A stretch of DNA of 64,000 nt from Dictyobacter kobayashii (GTDB lineage: Bacteria; Chloroflexota; Ktedonobacteria; Ktedonobacterales; Ktedonobacteraceae): contig NZ_BIFS01000001.1 of assembly GCF_003967555.1 (NCBI RefSeq), positions 4,464,001 to 4,528,000 of the forward strand. Direction: 5' to 3'. Positions 36,145 through 46,144 of the stretch are shown here, one piece after another. Made by a program: the position numbers and the translations under genes. A model generated the notes under the pieces. That model was not told the DNA's origin. It saw only the letters and a list, made by a program, of their open reading frames with translations, and did no database searches. Numbering within the stretch: position 1 is the first letter of the stretch; each line of letters starts with the position of its first letter.

Positions 36145-36265
36145 CAGGGCTTTTTTTTTACTGTTCCTCGTTGGCGCCTGCGGCGCCGGGTTGGGAGTGT
36201 GTAGTGTGTGGTGGTCGGCTGCGGCCGACCACCACACACTACACACAGGAAAGAATGGACATCTT
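36145..36265 (+). repeat. Repeat family B, copy 2
   Basis: CAGGGCTTTT at 36145, the palindrome GGCGCCTGCGGCGCC at 36173-36187 and a 50-nt hairpin with perfect 23-bp arms at 36197-36246, followed by GAAAGAATGGACATC. Three arm bases differ from copy 1, each mirrored in the other arm. The right inverted end is not recognisable, so this copy is decayed or shortened. Confidence 0.85.
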
Positions 36266-36310
36266 CTCACACCACAAACGAGAGATGGTAGGATATAGCT
36301 CGGAGTCTGT

Positions 36311-36361
36311 AAAAGAAAAAAGATGGGTGACACAACTGTGTCATCCATCTTTTTTCTTTTG
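36311..36361 (-). terminator. Terminator after argD
   Basis: AAAAGAAAAAAGATGG...CCATCTTTTTTCTTTT surrounds a TGACACAACTGTGTCA inner stem, 4 nt from the argD stop. Confidence 0.85.
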
Positions 36362-36364
36362 GAT

Positions 36365-37587
36365 TTAAGCCTGGGCGGCAGGCAATTCTGCTACTTCTGC
36401 CAGGGTGGTGTCAAGCAGTTCGGTTGCCTCATCGATATCGGCGGTGTTCAAGATCAAAGGCGGAATCATGCGCAGGGTCTGTGGATTGGTGCTATTGAGG
36501 AGCAGCCCATGTTCCATAGCTTTTTGTACAATCACAGGTCCCAGGCCATGTTTTACATTGACGGCCCGCATCAGACCAATACCGCGTGGGCTATCGATGA
36601 ATGGGTATTTAGCGCAGAGGTGTTCTAGTTTTTCTTTCCAGTATTCGCCCATTCTGGTTGCATTATCGAGTAAATTTTGCTCGGTGATCGTCTTGACGGT
36701 GGCAATGCCGGCGGCACAGGCAATAGGATTCCCACCAAAAGTGGTGCCATGATCGCCTGGCACAAACAGATCTGTGCGTGGACCGGTTAGCATAGCACCT
36801 ATCGGTACGCCACCGGCCAGGCCCTTGGCCATAGTGACAATATCAGGGCGTACATAGTGTTGCCAGCTGAAGAATTTCCCGGTACGTCCTGAGCCAGCCT
36901 GGACCTCATCGCAGATGAGCACGAGGTTCTGTTCATCACACCAGGCCCGCAAGCCTTGCATGAATTCCTGGGATGCTGGCCAGATGCCGCCTTCACCCTG
37001 GACCGCTTCAATCAGAATAGCCGCGGTTTTGTCGCTGGTCGCCTGTTTAATCGCTTCAAGATCATTAAATGGAACCTGTTTAAAACCATCTGGTAGGGGA
37101 GCCCAGGTTGCCTGGTAAGCAGCCTGGCCGGTCGCGGCCGTGGTTGCCATGGTACGCCCATGGAAGCTATTCTCCATACTAATGATCTCGTAGGCCCGTT
37201 ACGGTGCAAGCGACCATACTTACGAGCGAGTTTTATTGCCCCCTCATTGGCTTCGGCACCGCTATTGGAGAAGAATGAGCGCATACCCTCGCTCTGAATG
37301 CCCAGTAGCTCAGCCAGCTCAATCTGACGCACATTATAGTAGAGGTTAGAAACATGTACAAGTTGTGTCACCTGTTGTTGAACAGCTTCGACAACAGCAG
37401 GATGACAATGACCCAGAACATTGACTGCAATCCCAGCCACAAAATCGAGATAGCTCTTGCCTTCACTATCCCATACACGTGTGCCTTCACCGCGTACAAG
37501 TGTAATCGGGTGGCGTTTAAATGTGCCTTGATAATATTTTTGCTCAAGGGTGACCCAGTCGCGTTGATTCAGCTCTGTTGTTGTCAT
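36365..37587 (-). CDS. argD: Acetylornithine/ornithine-type aminotransferase, frameshifted
   Basis: This class III PLP aminotransferase shows FVAGIAVNVLGHCHPAVVEA, FFSNSGAEANEGAIKLARK, SFHGRTMATTAATGQ, LICDEVQAGSGRTG and TMAKGLAGGVPIGA with the PLP lysine. The frame breaks at 37195-37197: one base is missing from a CCC run (G on the coding strand), and restoring it gives RNGAYEIISMENSFHG. Repaired length is 407 residues. The start at 37587 has GAGGAG just ahead. ArgD is the likely role, but no other arginine gene is nearby to confirm it. Confidence 0.9.
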
Positions 37588-37732
37588 AGACCGCTCCTCT
37601 TCATCCAATATATCATTAATAAATGATGTTCTGTATATGTGCTTGCTTCTGAAATAGATGAACGTGTTTGAGAAAATGCAGGTATACGTGCATGTGTCAT
37701 GTGCCTGGAAGAACAGAACACCAACGGCAATA

Positions 37733-37801
37733 GAAAAAGCTCCAGGTCAATACCTCGGTTCCCGGATGTATGTTGCCTGCCAAAGGGACGAAGTACCTGG
37801 A
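37733..37801 (-). terminator. Probable terminator/structured leader between the VOC-CPBP gene and argD
   Basis: On the minus strand TCCAGGT and ACCTGGA enclose a 47-nt structured loop and are followed by GCTTTTTC. The long G/C-containing loop is unusual for a plain terminator. No known riboswitch class matched. Confidence 0.45.
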
Positions 37802-37875
37802 ACTCTTTACTCTTCCCATTGTACTATGAGGTGATCTCTATGGACAACCCCCTGCCAGATGCTTTAACGGTAACA

Positions 37876-38991
37876 CTAAGCCCAGCCAAGGAATGTAAGC
37901 ACAATAGAAATGGTGTCAATCAGGCCATGGGCAATTACACATGGCCAGAGATTACGTTTATAGAGTAGATAGAATATCCCAGATAGAAAGCCGTAGGCTC
38001 CGGTTAGCAGTACTCCCGCCATCCCTTGATAGATATGTGAGGACCCAAAGATGATGGCCTGCCCAAAGAGCGCAATGGTCCAACCTGCGCCTCCACCGCC
38101 AAATATATCGGCGATCCGATTGAAAAGGTAGCCGCGATAGACCAGTTCTTCTCCAAAGGCAACGGTACTCCATATACTGATGAGCGTTGTAAATAATTCT
38201 CCAGGATTACCTCGCACTGTATTGAATACCTGGGTATCTGGTGTGGTGTGGGTGATGGCGGTAACGATAGGTCCAACCACCAGTGTGCTGATCGCAAATA
38301 AGATCAGGCCACCGATCAAGCCTGATAGGATAGTGAAGCGCCAGCGTAGTGGTGTGCGTAGCCCCATCTGGCTCCAACTGCTGCCGCGCAACCAGAGCAG
38401 GGCCATAATGACCAGAAAGATAGTCATAAAACTGACCAGATTAAATGATGTCCTGGCAATGTTTAGCAACATGATGCCCAGCACCTCTAAGGCGATAAGT
38501 ATCTTATTATCCCGCAATAAAGTGATGCTGCGGCCCCGATGTGAATTAATCGAAACATAGGTAGGAGCGCGGCCGGGTTGCGATGTTACTGGAATGGGTA
38601 GTTGCGCGGTTTGATCACTGCTCTCCAGAGAAAAAATATTGCCCTCTGGATCTTTGCCATCACAGATTAACTGACCAATCTCAGGTGAGCGGATCTCGCT
38701 GATCTCGATATTCTGCTCAAGCAGCAATGTACGGCTCTGGCGTAGATCAGCTACGCGAAAAACAAGCTTTGGTGCATTCTCGCCTACAATTTCCTCGCCC
38801 CGGACGACGTGTAAGACTAACATACAGGTACCTGTATATAACTTCACATCATAAAAGTCTCGAAAATCTTGCACGCCTTCTGGCTCATAGACATGTAGTC
38901 CTAGTATGTCGCGATAGAATGCAACCTGTAGATTCATATCATGGACTGGTAGAATAATCTCTACAAGTTCTCCCATGCCCACATTAACCAT
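37876..38991 (-). CDS. VOC (glyoxalase-like) domain fused to CPBP intramembrane protease
   Basis: Residues 1-125 form a single vicinal-oxygen-chelate/glyoxalase-like unit (EIILPVHDMNLQVAFYRDILGL ... ICDGKDPEGNIFSLES). A linker leads to a membrane domain with about six to seven spans from residue 165. That domain holds the CPBP (Abi/CAAX protease) motifs: EELVYR (281-286), FGSSH (315-319) and HGLID (355-359), so the active-site Glu and His residues are intact. CPBP proteases cut substrates in the membrane; the VOC part could sense a small molecule or be an enzyme. Both families are common, but this fusion is not one I know. Confidence 0.88.
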   Translation of the reverse strand: MVNVGMGELVEIILPVHDMNLQVAFYRDILGLHVYEPEGVQDFRDFYDVKLYTGTCMLVLHVVRGEEIVGENAPKLVFRVADLRQSRTLLLEQNIEISEIRSPEIGQLICDGKDPEGNIFSLESSDQTAQLPIPVTSQPGRAPTYVSINSHRGRSITLLRDNKILIALEVLGIMLLNIARTSFNLVSFMTIFLVIMALLWLRGSSWSQMGLRTPLRWRFTILSGLIGGLILFAISTLVVGPIVTAITHTTPDTQVFNTVRGNPGELFTTLISIWSTVAFGEELVYRGYLFNRIADIFGGGGAGWTIALFGQAIIFGSSHIYQGMAGVLLTGAYGFLSGIFYLLYKRNLWPCVIAHGLIDTISIVLTFLGWA

Positions 38992-39038
38992 GCGCGCTCC
39001 CTTTCGTTTATTAATAAACTTGCATATTTATTTGTATA

Positions 39039-39233
39039 AGAATATGTCTTATCCTCATGATCTTCACGCCTGCGTTTGAGCGCCAAAGGCGCTCAAGAAG
39101 TCTTCTTGTGTGGTGCAAAAAAGTGCGCCCAGCGCACTTTTTTGCACCACACAAGGAAAAAGCTCGGGCGCGCCAGCGCACGTCCACGCAAGAGTGGCAC
39201 ATTTCCCATGATGATGGGAGTAAGACACATTCT
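39039..39233 (-). repeat. Dispersed repeat family A, copy 2 (full length)
   Basis: This 195-nt element is bounded by AGAATATGTCTTA and TAAGACACATTCT, a near-perfect inverted pair. Inside are a TTGAGCGCC/GGCGCTCAA hairpin and a hairpin with perfect 24-bp arms (39105-39155) that holds GGTGCAAAAAAGTGCGC. The core TCCCATCATCATGGGAA and GGCGCGCC match copies at 10506 and 44212. Non-coding. Confidence 0.85.
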
Positions 39234-39452
39234 AAATTAATGGCAGGCATTTAAATGCCGCTTAAACAGATGAGCTAACTAGCCTCAAAACTTATGAGGT
39301 TAATGAGATGATTGTACCAGAATTGTCGACTTTGGGGGAGCTATTTCAAGTCGAATTTAGGGTTGGAAATAGATTTGAATAACGTGCTGTTCGGCCTGTA
39401 ATCCCTGACGGTTCGTGCCTGTAGCGCCCAAAAATTTCATATGTTGTTGCAT

Positions 39453-39505
39453 AAAAAAGAGGCGATCTGGCCTACTCTCGTAGTAAAGGCAGACCGCCTC
39501 TTTTT
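39453..39505 (-). terminator. Terminator after ftsH
   Basis: GAGGCG...CGCCTC stem with TTTTTT on the minus-strand 3' side, directly after the ftsH stop. Confidence 0.85.
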
Positions 39506-39510
39506 CTTTT

Positions 39511-41520
39511 TTAGAGTGAAGTATTTGTAGTATCGCTACTATATGGTGGCTGCAGCTGTGGTGGTAAGGGATAGGAGCTCCTTGGCTGGGGCAATCCTTT
39601 TTGATCACTGCCATTTGAGTAGCGGCCATCGTAGATAGTTGTCTCGATAGCCTGCCCATCATCCTGCATATCCTCAGCTAAAGGCTGATTGAAAAGTGAT
39701 TCAAAGAGAGGACCCTCAAGCGTTTCTTCTTTAATTAAACGCTCGCTGATCATAATCAGGCGACTTTTATTCTGCATTAAAATGCTAGAAGCTTTATCAA
39801 AAGCTTCCTGGATAATACGCCGGATCTCTTCATCGATTTCGCGGGCCGTCTGCTCACTATAATTGCGCTGCTCACCAAAGTCGCGACCCAGGAATACCAG
39901 TTCGTCTTTGTGCCCCAGGGCCATTGGACCGATGCGGCTGCTCATACCATATTCGGTGACCATTGAGCGTGCGATTTTTGTGACACGTTCAATATCGTTC
40001 GATGCGCCAGTGGTTACCTCCCCGAAGGTAATCAACTCGGCCACATGTCCACCCAGGGCGTAAGCCAGCATATCCTCAAATTGAGGTTTGCTCCACAGGT
40101 AGCGGTCCTCTGTGGGTAGCAACATTGTAAAGCCACCCGCCTGGCCACGTGCCACAATGGAGACTTTATGGACCGGATCGGTATTGCGCAACATACGGGC
40201 CACCAGAGCATGCCCCACCTCGTGATAGGCCGTAATGGACTTTTCACGTTCACTGATAATGCGACTTTTTCGAGCCGGACCAGCTACCACGCGATCAATC
40301 GCCTCTTCCATCTCGCTCATGCCGATTTTTCGTTTATTGCGCCGTGCGGCCAGGATGGCTGCCTCATTTAAGAGATTGGCCACATCCGCACCAGAAAAGC
40401 CGGGCGTCTGCTTGGCCAGCACATCCAGTGATACATCGGAGTCCAGGGGTTTTCCCTTGGCATGCACCTGTAGAATGGCAATTCGACCACGAATATCGGG
40501 ACGATCCAGTACTACCTGCCGATCGAAACGTCCAGGTCGCAATAATGCTGGATCCAGCACATCTGGACGATTAGTGGCGGCAATCACAATCACATTAGTA
40601 TTGGTATCAAAACCGTCCATCTCTACCAGAATTTGATTTAAGGTCTGTTCGCGCTCATCGTGGGAGCCGCCCAGGCCGGCACCACGCTGGCGACCTACCG
40701 CGTCAATCTCATCCACGAAGACGATGCAGGGGCTATTGCGCTTGGCCTGTTCAAAGAGATCTCGCACACGGCTGGCACCTACACCTACAAACATCTCCAC
40801 AAATTCTGAGCCGCTGATACTAAAGAATGGGACCCCGGCCTCACCGGCAACAGCACGTGAGATCAGCGTCTTTCCAGTTCCAGGAGGTCCAACCAGCAGT
40901 AGACCTTTGGGAATACGTGCCCCCAGGGCCGCGAATTTCTCAGGGAATTTCAGAAATTCGACAATCTCCTGTAACTCTTGTTTGGCCTCTTCAACACCAG
41001 CTACGTCTGTAAAGGTGACTGAAGGCTTATTACCCATAAAGATACGTGCACGACTCTTGCCAAAGGACATTGCTTGATTATTATTTCCCTGTGCCTGGCG
41101 GAACATCAGAAGTAGGATGATACCCAGTAAGATGAATGGAATAAAGCCTGCTATTGCGGCGAGCCAACCCCAGATGGGGCTCGGAGACTCAAATTGTAAT
41201 TTAAGTAACTCAGGATTGGCATAGTCAATATTATTCTCTTTAAGCACTTGCGTGACATCAAAAGTGCTGTCGATGGTCGCTGCTTCCTGTGGAGCATTCG
41301 CTGTTTGTCCCCTGATCAGAGTAATCGTTCCGTTGGTCACAGTGAGTGTATCAAGTTGCTTGCTTGCAACATCTGTCTTTAGATGACTCAGGATGGTTGA
41401 GACCGGAACTGACTTTACATAAGTTTGTGGACGGAAGATAAAGACAATGATCAGAACAGCGATTGGCAAGATCAGGAGCCAGAAAACGCTCGTTCTGAGC
41501 CATTTTCCATTAGTCAACAT
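39511..41520 (-). CDS. ftsH: ATP-dependent zinc metalloprotease FtsH
   Basis: FtsH degrades membrane and short-lived soluble proteins. In order: membrane span about 12-30, a periplasmic/outer domain, second span about 117-140, AAA+ ATPase with Walker A GPPGTGKT (211-218) and Walker B CIVFVDEIDAVG, the second region of homology (VIAATNRPDVLDPALLRPGRFD), then the M41 protease with zinc motif HEVGH. The usual HEAGH has Ala, so Val is a small change. The C-terminal 45 residues are Pro/Ser/Tyr-rich and disordered. Length 669 is normal. Confidence 0.98.
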   Translation of the reverse strand: MLTNGKWLRTSVFWLLILPIAVLIIVFIFRPQTYVKSVPVSTILSHLKTDVASKQLDTLTVTNGTITLIRGQTANAPQEAATIDSTFDVTQVLKENNIDYANPELLKLQFESPSPIWGWLAAIAGFIPFILLGIILLLMFRQAQGNNNQAMSFGKSRARIFMGNKPSVTFTDVAGVEEAKQELQEIVEFLKFPEKFAALGARIPKGLLLVGPPGTGKTLISRAVAGEAGVPFFSISGSEFVEMFVGVGASRVRDLFEQAKRNSPCIVFVDEIDAVGRQRGAGLGGSHDEREQTLNQILVEMDGFDTNTNVIVIAATNRPDVLDPALLRPGRFDRQVVLDRPDIRGRIAILQVHAKGKPLDSDVSLDVLAKQTPGFSGADVANLLNEAAILAARRNKRKIGMSEMEEAIDRVVAGPARKSRIISEREKSITAYHEVGHALVARMLRNTDPVHKVSIVARGQAGGFTMLLPTEDRYLWSKPQFEDMLAYALGGHVAELITFGEVTTGASNDIERVTKIARSMVTEYGMSSRIGPMALGHKDELVFLGRDFGEQRNYSEQTAREIDEEIRRIIQEAFDKASSILMQNKSRLIMISERLIKEETLEGPLFESLFNQPLAEDMQDDGQAIETTIYDGRYSNGSDQKGLPQPRSSYPLPPQLQPPYSSDTTNTSL

Positions 41521-41816
41521 GGGGGCTCCTCTCTAAGAATGAGTATGCAACGGTAATACCTGAGATAGCTGTAGCATTGGCACTCAGGTTACCTGGCATT
41601 GCATTTGGAACTCTTGTGTGTCTTATTATAGCACACTTGGTCGTCAATCTCTTGCAGAACATTTTAAAAAAAATCGTTGCGTATAACACTATGTTTGACT
41701 CAATAAATGCTTGTATAAATCAATCATCCTTGTGTAGTATAGTAAATTTTATCTCTTTACGGATATATATAGCACGGAAGTACGGCTGTCCTTATGGCTA
41801 TTTTTCTGTTAGCACT

Positions 41817-42533
41817 TTACCTTGTCGGTCGTGCCAGTACCAGTCCCCACACTTCTCGTGCTCCAGCCTCAAAGAGTGGTGCTGCACAGGCTTCTAGCGT
41901 CGCTCCTGTGGTGCAGACATCATCGATGACAAGAATTCTACGGTTAAACAATGATTGGGTTGTAGGATCCGGGGCACAACAAAATGCTCCCTGCAAATTT
42001 GCGCGTCGTTGCCGGGCTGTTAATGTTACCTGGGCCGGTGTAGTGCGGATACGGCGTACCAGTGTAGTTTGTAGTGGCAATTGTAACTGACGTGCGCAAG
42101 ATTCTGCCAATAGTTGAGATTGATTATAGCCGCGTTGTTGCAGTTTTTCCTGATGGAGTGGTAATGGAATAATCAAATCGGCACGTATCCCGTGTTTGAT
42201 GTAAGCCTGTGCCAGCAGTTTACCCAGTGGTTCGCCCAGACGGGTATTGCCCTGGTATTTAAGCGCCCGTATGTTAGAGCGGAGAGGTTCCTGATAGCTG
42301 CCAACTGCTCGCACACCATTTAGCTGCAGAGGTTGATATTGGCAACGCGTACACAGGTCTGTACCGCTTTGTGGTAAGCCACAGGTGTGGCATAGGGGTG
42401 GCATGAACCAGGAAATGCTGGCGAGGCAACGTGGACAAAGTATCGCACCGCTGGTCTGACACTGTACGCATTGCGGGGGGAAAAGGATATCTAATAATTG
42501 CTGGCAGGACCCTCGTATTATGTCGCCCCACAT
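41817..42533 (-). CDS. ComF-family amidophosphoribosyltransferase-like protein
   Basis: The first 65 residues carry eight cysteines in CxxC pairs (CVQCQTSGAILCPRC, CHTCG, CTRC), the zinc-binding part of ComFC. The rest is a type I phosphoribosyltransferase fold with the PRPP loop ILVIDDVCTTGATLEA. ComF proteins are needed for DNA uptake and recombination in several bacteria. No other competence gene lies nearby. Confidence 0.92.
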   Translation of the reverse strand: MWGDIIRGSCQQLLDILFPPQCVQCQTSGAILCPRCLASISWFMPPLCHTCGLPQSGTDLCTRCQYQPLQLNGVRAVGSYQEPLRSNIRALKYQGNTRLGEPLGKLLAQAYIKHGIRADLIIPLPLHQEKLQQRGYNQSQLLAESCARQLQLPLQTTLVRRIRTTPAQVTLTARQRRANLQGAFCCAPDPTTQSLFNRRILVIDDVCTTGATLEACAAPLFEAGAREVWGLVLARPTR

Positions 42534-42635
42534 CTATCTACCTCCCCATAAATAACTCTCTATCTTAACCAGAATATAAAGAGTATGATCTGCTAAAAAG
42601 ATGCTATGAAGAAAGCCAAAAGCGGAAATAGAGCA

Positions 42636-42694
42636 GCAACCAGATAGCAAGAAAGGCGAACCTGTGCGTATCGCCTTTCTTGCTATCTGGTTGC
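42636..42694 (-). terminator. Terminator after lysS
   Basis: Perfect 24-bp arms starting GCAACCAGATAGCAAG, with an 11-nt loop, directly adjoin the lysS stop. The stem is unusually long and has no long T run. Confidence 0.75.
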
Positions 42695-44176
42695 TTATGA
42701 TTGTTCTTCGGCGGTCTTGCGCATAGTGGGGAAGAGGATGACATCGCGAATCGATTCTTGATTAGCCAGCAGCATGGCCAGCCGATCAATGCCCAGGCCA
42801 ACTCCACTGGTAGGAGGCATTCCTACCTCAAGTGCTTCCAGGAAATCTTCATCCAATACCTGGGCCTCATCATCTCCCTGTGCCCGCTGGCGAGCCTGAT
42901 CCTCAAAACGGGCTCGCTGGTCTAAGGGATCGTTTAATTCTGTGTACGCGTTGCCACATTCCAGGCCACCAATAAACGGTTGAAAGCGCTCCACTAATCC
43001 TGGAAGTGAGCGATGCTGTTTAGTTAGCGGCGAGACATCTTCGGGATAGTCAACCAGGAAGAGTGCCTGGCGCAGTTCTGGGTGACCCTGGCGGAACATC
43101 GCGCTCTTGAGATCATCGATCAGGCGTCCATATCCCAAGCGGGGATCTACCTCAAAATGTCTGGCCCGCATCTCGGCGGCCAGGCTATCCCGGTCTGGAT
43201 ACTTGCGCACATCGATGCCTGTAAACTGGTGAATGGCATCCAATAGCGGATAGCGTTTCCAGGGTGGCGCGAGATCTATATCGGTTTCTTGATATGTGAT
43301 ATGCGTTGACCCTTTGACCTGTTGGGCGATAAATGCCAGCATATTTTCGACCAGTGCCATCGTGTGATTGTAGTCGGCGTAAGCCATGTAGAACTCGATC
43401 ATTGTGAACTCTGGATTGTGGCTCCGGTCGATGCCTTCGTTACGGAAGTTGCGTCCGATCTCATACACGCGCTCAAAGCCGCCAACCAGCAGGCGTTTAT
43501 GGTAGAGCTCAATAGCGATGCGTAAGAATAAGTCTCGATCCAATGTATTGTGATGGGTAGTAAATGGACGCGCATTAGCCCCGCCATAGAGTGGTTGTAA
43601 GATAGGTGTTTCGACCTCGACAAAATGCTCATTGTCCAAAAACTGGCGCATGGCTGTGATCATGCGACTGCGCGTGACAAAGATATTTTTGATCTCATCC
43701 CCATTGGCAATGAGGTCGAGGTAGCGCTTGCGCTGGCGAGTATCTCTATCTTCCAGACCATGATATTTTTCTGGCAAGGGGCGCAGGCTTTTGGACAGGA
43801 CACGTAATGATTGTACATGCAGAGTTTTTTCGCCGGTACGCGTATAAAACAGGAAGCCACTTACCTGGATGAAATCGCCCAGGTCGAGCAGCTTGAGGAG
43901 TTGATAGGTGTCGGCCCCTATATCGTTAATGCGTATATAGACCTGGATACGACCTGTCCCATCCTCGATTTGAGCAAAGGAGGCTTTTCCCATTTCGCGC
44001 AGTAAACGTATGCGCCCGACCAGGGTGTAAGATTTGTCGGGCCCGGCCAGCGTATCGAAGTCCTTGATTACGTCGGCAATGGAGTGTGTACGCTCAACTG
44101 CATTGGGATAGGGGTTAATGCCCAGTTTTCTTAATGCCTCTAAGTGTTGGATACGTATGTCTCGTTCTTCAGCCAT
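42695..44176 (-). CDS. lysS: Lysyl-tRNA synthetase, class II
   Basis: This charges tRNA-Lys. It has the N-terminal OB-fold anticodon domain (YTLVGRIRLLREMGKASFAQIED) and a class II catalytic domain with motif 2 (YEIGRNFRNEGIDRSHNPEFTM) and motif 3 (GVGLGIDRLAMLL). The 493 residues are the normal length. The dispersed repeat A copy 3 lies directly upstream. Confidence 0.98.
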   Translation of the reverse strand: MAEERDIRIQHLEALRKLGINPYPNAVERTHSIADVIKDFDTLAGPDKSYTLVGRIRLLREMGKASFAQIEDGTGRIQVYIRINDIGADTYQLLKLLDLGDFIQVSGFLFYTRTGEKTLHVQSLRVLSKSLRPLPEKYHGLEDRDTRQRKRYLDLIANGDEIKNIFVTRSRMITAMRQFLDNEHFVEVETPILQPLYGGANARPFTTHHNTLDRDLFLRIAIELYHKRLLVGGFERVYEIGRNFRNEGIDRSHNPEFTMIEFYMAYADYNHTMALVENMLAFIAQQVKGSTHITYQETDIDLAPPWKRYPLLDAIHQFTGIDVRKYPDRDSLAAEMRARHFEVDPRLGYGRLIDDLKSAMFRQGHPELRQALFLVDYPEDVSPLTKQHRSLPGLVERFQPFIGGLECGNAYTELNDPLDQRARFEDQARQRAQGDDEAQVLDEDFLEALEVGMPPTSGVGLGIDRLAMLLANQESIRDVILFPTMRKTAEEQS

Positions 44177-44211
44177 CGTGATCTCTAACCTTCTAAATTT
44201 ATTTTAGCCTG

Positions 44212-44353
44212 TGTCTTCCTCCTAATCATCATGGGAAGCGTGCCGCTCTTGTGCGGACGTGTGCTGGCGCGTCCGAGCTTTATTTCTTGTGCGCCTTTGG
44301 CGCTCAAACGCAGGCGTGGAGAGCGCGGCGATCATGAGGATAAGACACATTCT
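44212..44353 (+). repeat. Dispersed repeat family A, copy 3
   Basis: Contains the core ATCATCATGGGAAGCGTGCC, CTGGCGCGTCC, GCGCCTTTGGCGCTCAAACG and the end ATGAGGATAAGACACATTCT. The direct repeat TTAGCCTG flanks it (44204-44211 and 44353-44360), which may be a target duplication. The large internal hairpin of copy 2 is absent. Confidence 0.8.
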
Positions 44354-44433
44354 TAGCCTGGATGCAAGAGCTTGTAATGCTGGCACACTTGATTTATTGT
44401 AGCATTGTTTTCCTTATAAATGTATTTCAGCAA

Positions 44434-44476
44434 TAAAAATCGACCTGCTGGTAATATTTCTCTACCAATCAGGTCG
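44434..44476 (-). terminator. Terminator after greA
   Basis: On the minus strand CGACCTG...CAGGTCG is followed by ATTTTTATTG. It lies 40 nt past the greA stop. Confidence 0.85.
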
Positions 44477-44515
44477 TAGGTTTATAATCGAGGTCGGGTT
44501 TGAAGTTGCCCTGTG

Positions 44516-44980
44516 TTATTCGATCGTGATGATGGTATACTCTTTGACACCACCGGGGGTGGAGACAATGACCATGTCGCCTGCTTTATGACCCAGCAAT
44601 GCTTTGCCGACAGGTGATTCATTCGAAATACGCCCTGAGCCAGGGTCAGCCTCGAAAGCGCCTACCAGTTTGTATCGATAGGAACGACCATTGTTTGCCT
44701 CTAGATGGACGACGGAGCCGAGAGAAACGACGTCGCTGTGTACATCATCAATGAGTTGTGCGCGGGCCAGCATTTCTTCTAGTTCCGAGATGCGACCTTC
44801 GAGCCGAGCGTACTGACCTTTGGCTTCTTCATATGCTGCATTATCAATGACATCGCCTGATTCTTTAGCATCATGAAGATATTGCGCGATTTCAGCACGC
44901 TTGACGGTGCGTAAGAACTCGAGTTGATGGGCTGCACGCTGTAATCCGTCATTAGTGAGGAAGATTTCCTGTGACTCCAT
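44516..44980 (-). CDS. greA: Transcript cleavage factor GreA
   Basis: GreA rescues backtracked RNA polymerase by stimulating transcript cleavage. The N-terminal coiled coil (residues about 10-75) carries the acidic tip in DVIDNAAYEEAKGQ, and the C-terminal FKBP-like domain shows ISNESPVGKALLGHKAGD. At 154 residues it is full length. Confidence 0.97.
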   Translation of the reverse strand: MESQEIFLTNDGLQRAAHQLEFLRTVKRAEIAQYLHDAKESGDVIDNAAYEEAKGQYARLEGRISELEEMLARAQLIDDVHSDVVSLGSVVHLEANNGRSYRYKLVGAFEADPGSGRISNESPVGKALLGHKAGDMVIVSTPGGVKEYTIITIE

Positions 44981-45071
44981 ATATTGTATCCTCTCGTTTT
45001 GTACGATGGAGGGGCTGCCTCCGACTTAACTTGTTCATCTCTCCAAGGCCTGAGAAGCAGAGTGAAGTGGG

Positions 45072-45933
45072 TTACTCAATATCTCCCCAGGTAATAGCGA
45101 TACATTCACCAGAATGACTGCGGAGTAACAACTCTCCCTGGTCATTCACGTCCTCAGCCACGCCGCTGAGTAGCTTCGAGCCCTGGCGTACCTGCACGGT
45201 ACGGCCCAGTGTCGAAAGTTGATTACGCCATTGCTCGCGTATCAAGCGAGAGATGGGCCCATGCGCATTGGCCGTGGTCTTGTGTGCTTCTTGCTGTAGC
45301 GCCAGATAGCGGTGCTCAATCTGGTATAGCAAGCGAGTGATAAACATTTCACGACTCACTACATGACCACTCTCTACCTCAAGTGTGGTGGCTAATTTTA
45401 AAAGCCCTGGTTCGGTCTGTAGCGAGGGTTGTTCCGTAGCGAAATGTGTGACGCGACCATTGACATTTACGCCTATGCCCAGAATAGCAACAAGCTGGCC
45501 GCTATGATCATGACTGGTTTCGATGAGGATACCAGCGACCTTGCGCCCACCAATCAGAACATCATTTGGCCATTTGATTGTTGCAGTAATATTACAGATA
45601 TCAGCAATAGTGTCGACGACCGCTAGTGAGGCGATCATTACTAGTTGGTACGGTGGAAATAATGGTCGAAGCACAGTAGATGACAACACATTCAAGCCGG
45701 CTACATCCACCCAGCGTCTTCCCTGTCTGCCCTTACCGGCTGTTTGACTGTCGGTAAGTACCACTACCCCTTCTTCTGACCCTTCCCGAGCCAGGTTCAT
45801 CGCCACAGAGTTTGTCGAATCGACCGTCGGGATATAGACAAGGTGTTTGCCGGTTCCTAGTATCAGTGCCTAGATGATGACGAATTTGATCGACATCTAA
45901 TGGTTTGGATCTGGTGTTTTCAATGTTGTCCAA
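45072..45933 (-). CDS. birA: Biotin-protein ligase BirA, frameshifted near the N-terminus
   Basis: BirA attaches biotin to carboxylase carrier proteins. Motifs are QTAGKGRQGRRW (biotinyl-AMP loop), IKWPNDVLIGGRKVAGIL, and a C-terminal SH3-like domain ending ECIAITWGD. The essential VDSTN motif lies ahead of the first ATG in this frame, and the opening (LDVDQIRHHL) is in another frame, so the reading frame shifts near 45859-45866. Unlike the other broken genes, one base must be removed or two added. The likely start is TTG at 45933. No N-terminal HTH domain is present, so it is probably not a repressor. Confidence 0.85.
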
Positions 45934-46144
45934 GCTCTACCACTTCTATCTATGTATTTCGTTCCCAAAGCGCATTGAAAATAGAGTAATCTGGAAGTAA
46001 GCACGCACTGTTAGCCCTGATAACAGAGAACATGTGAAATTTTGTATTTAGTTTGTGAACAGGCTATTTAAGCGCATAGACCGGAACCAGCCGTGACGGA
46101 AGCGTGTCTGCGTGCCCGATTAGTTGATGAGTTGCCGGGATCTA

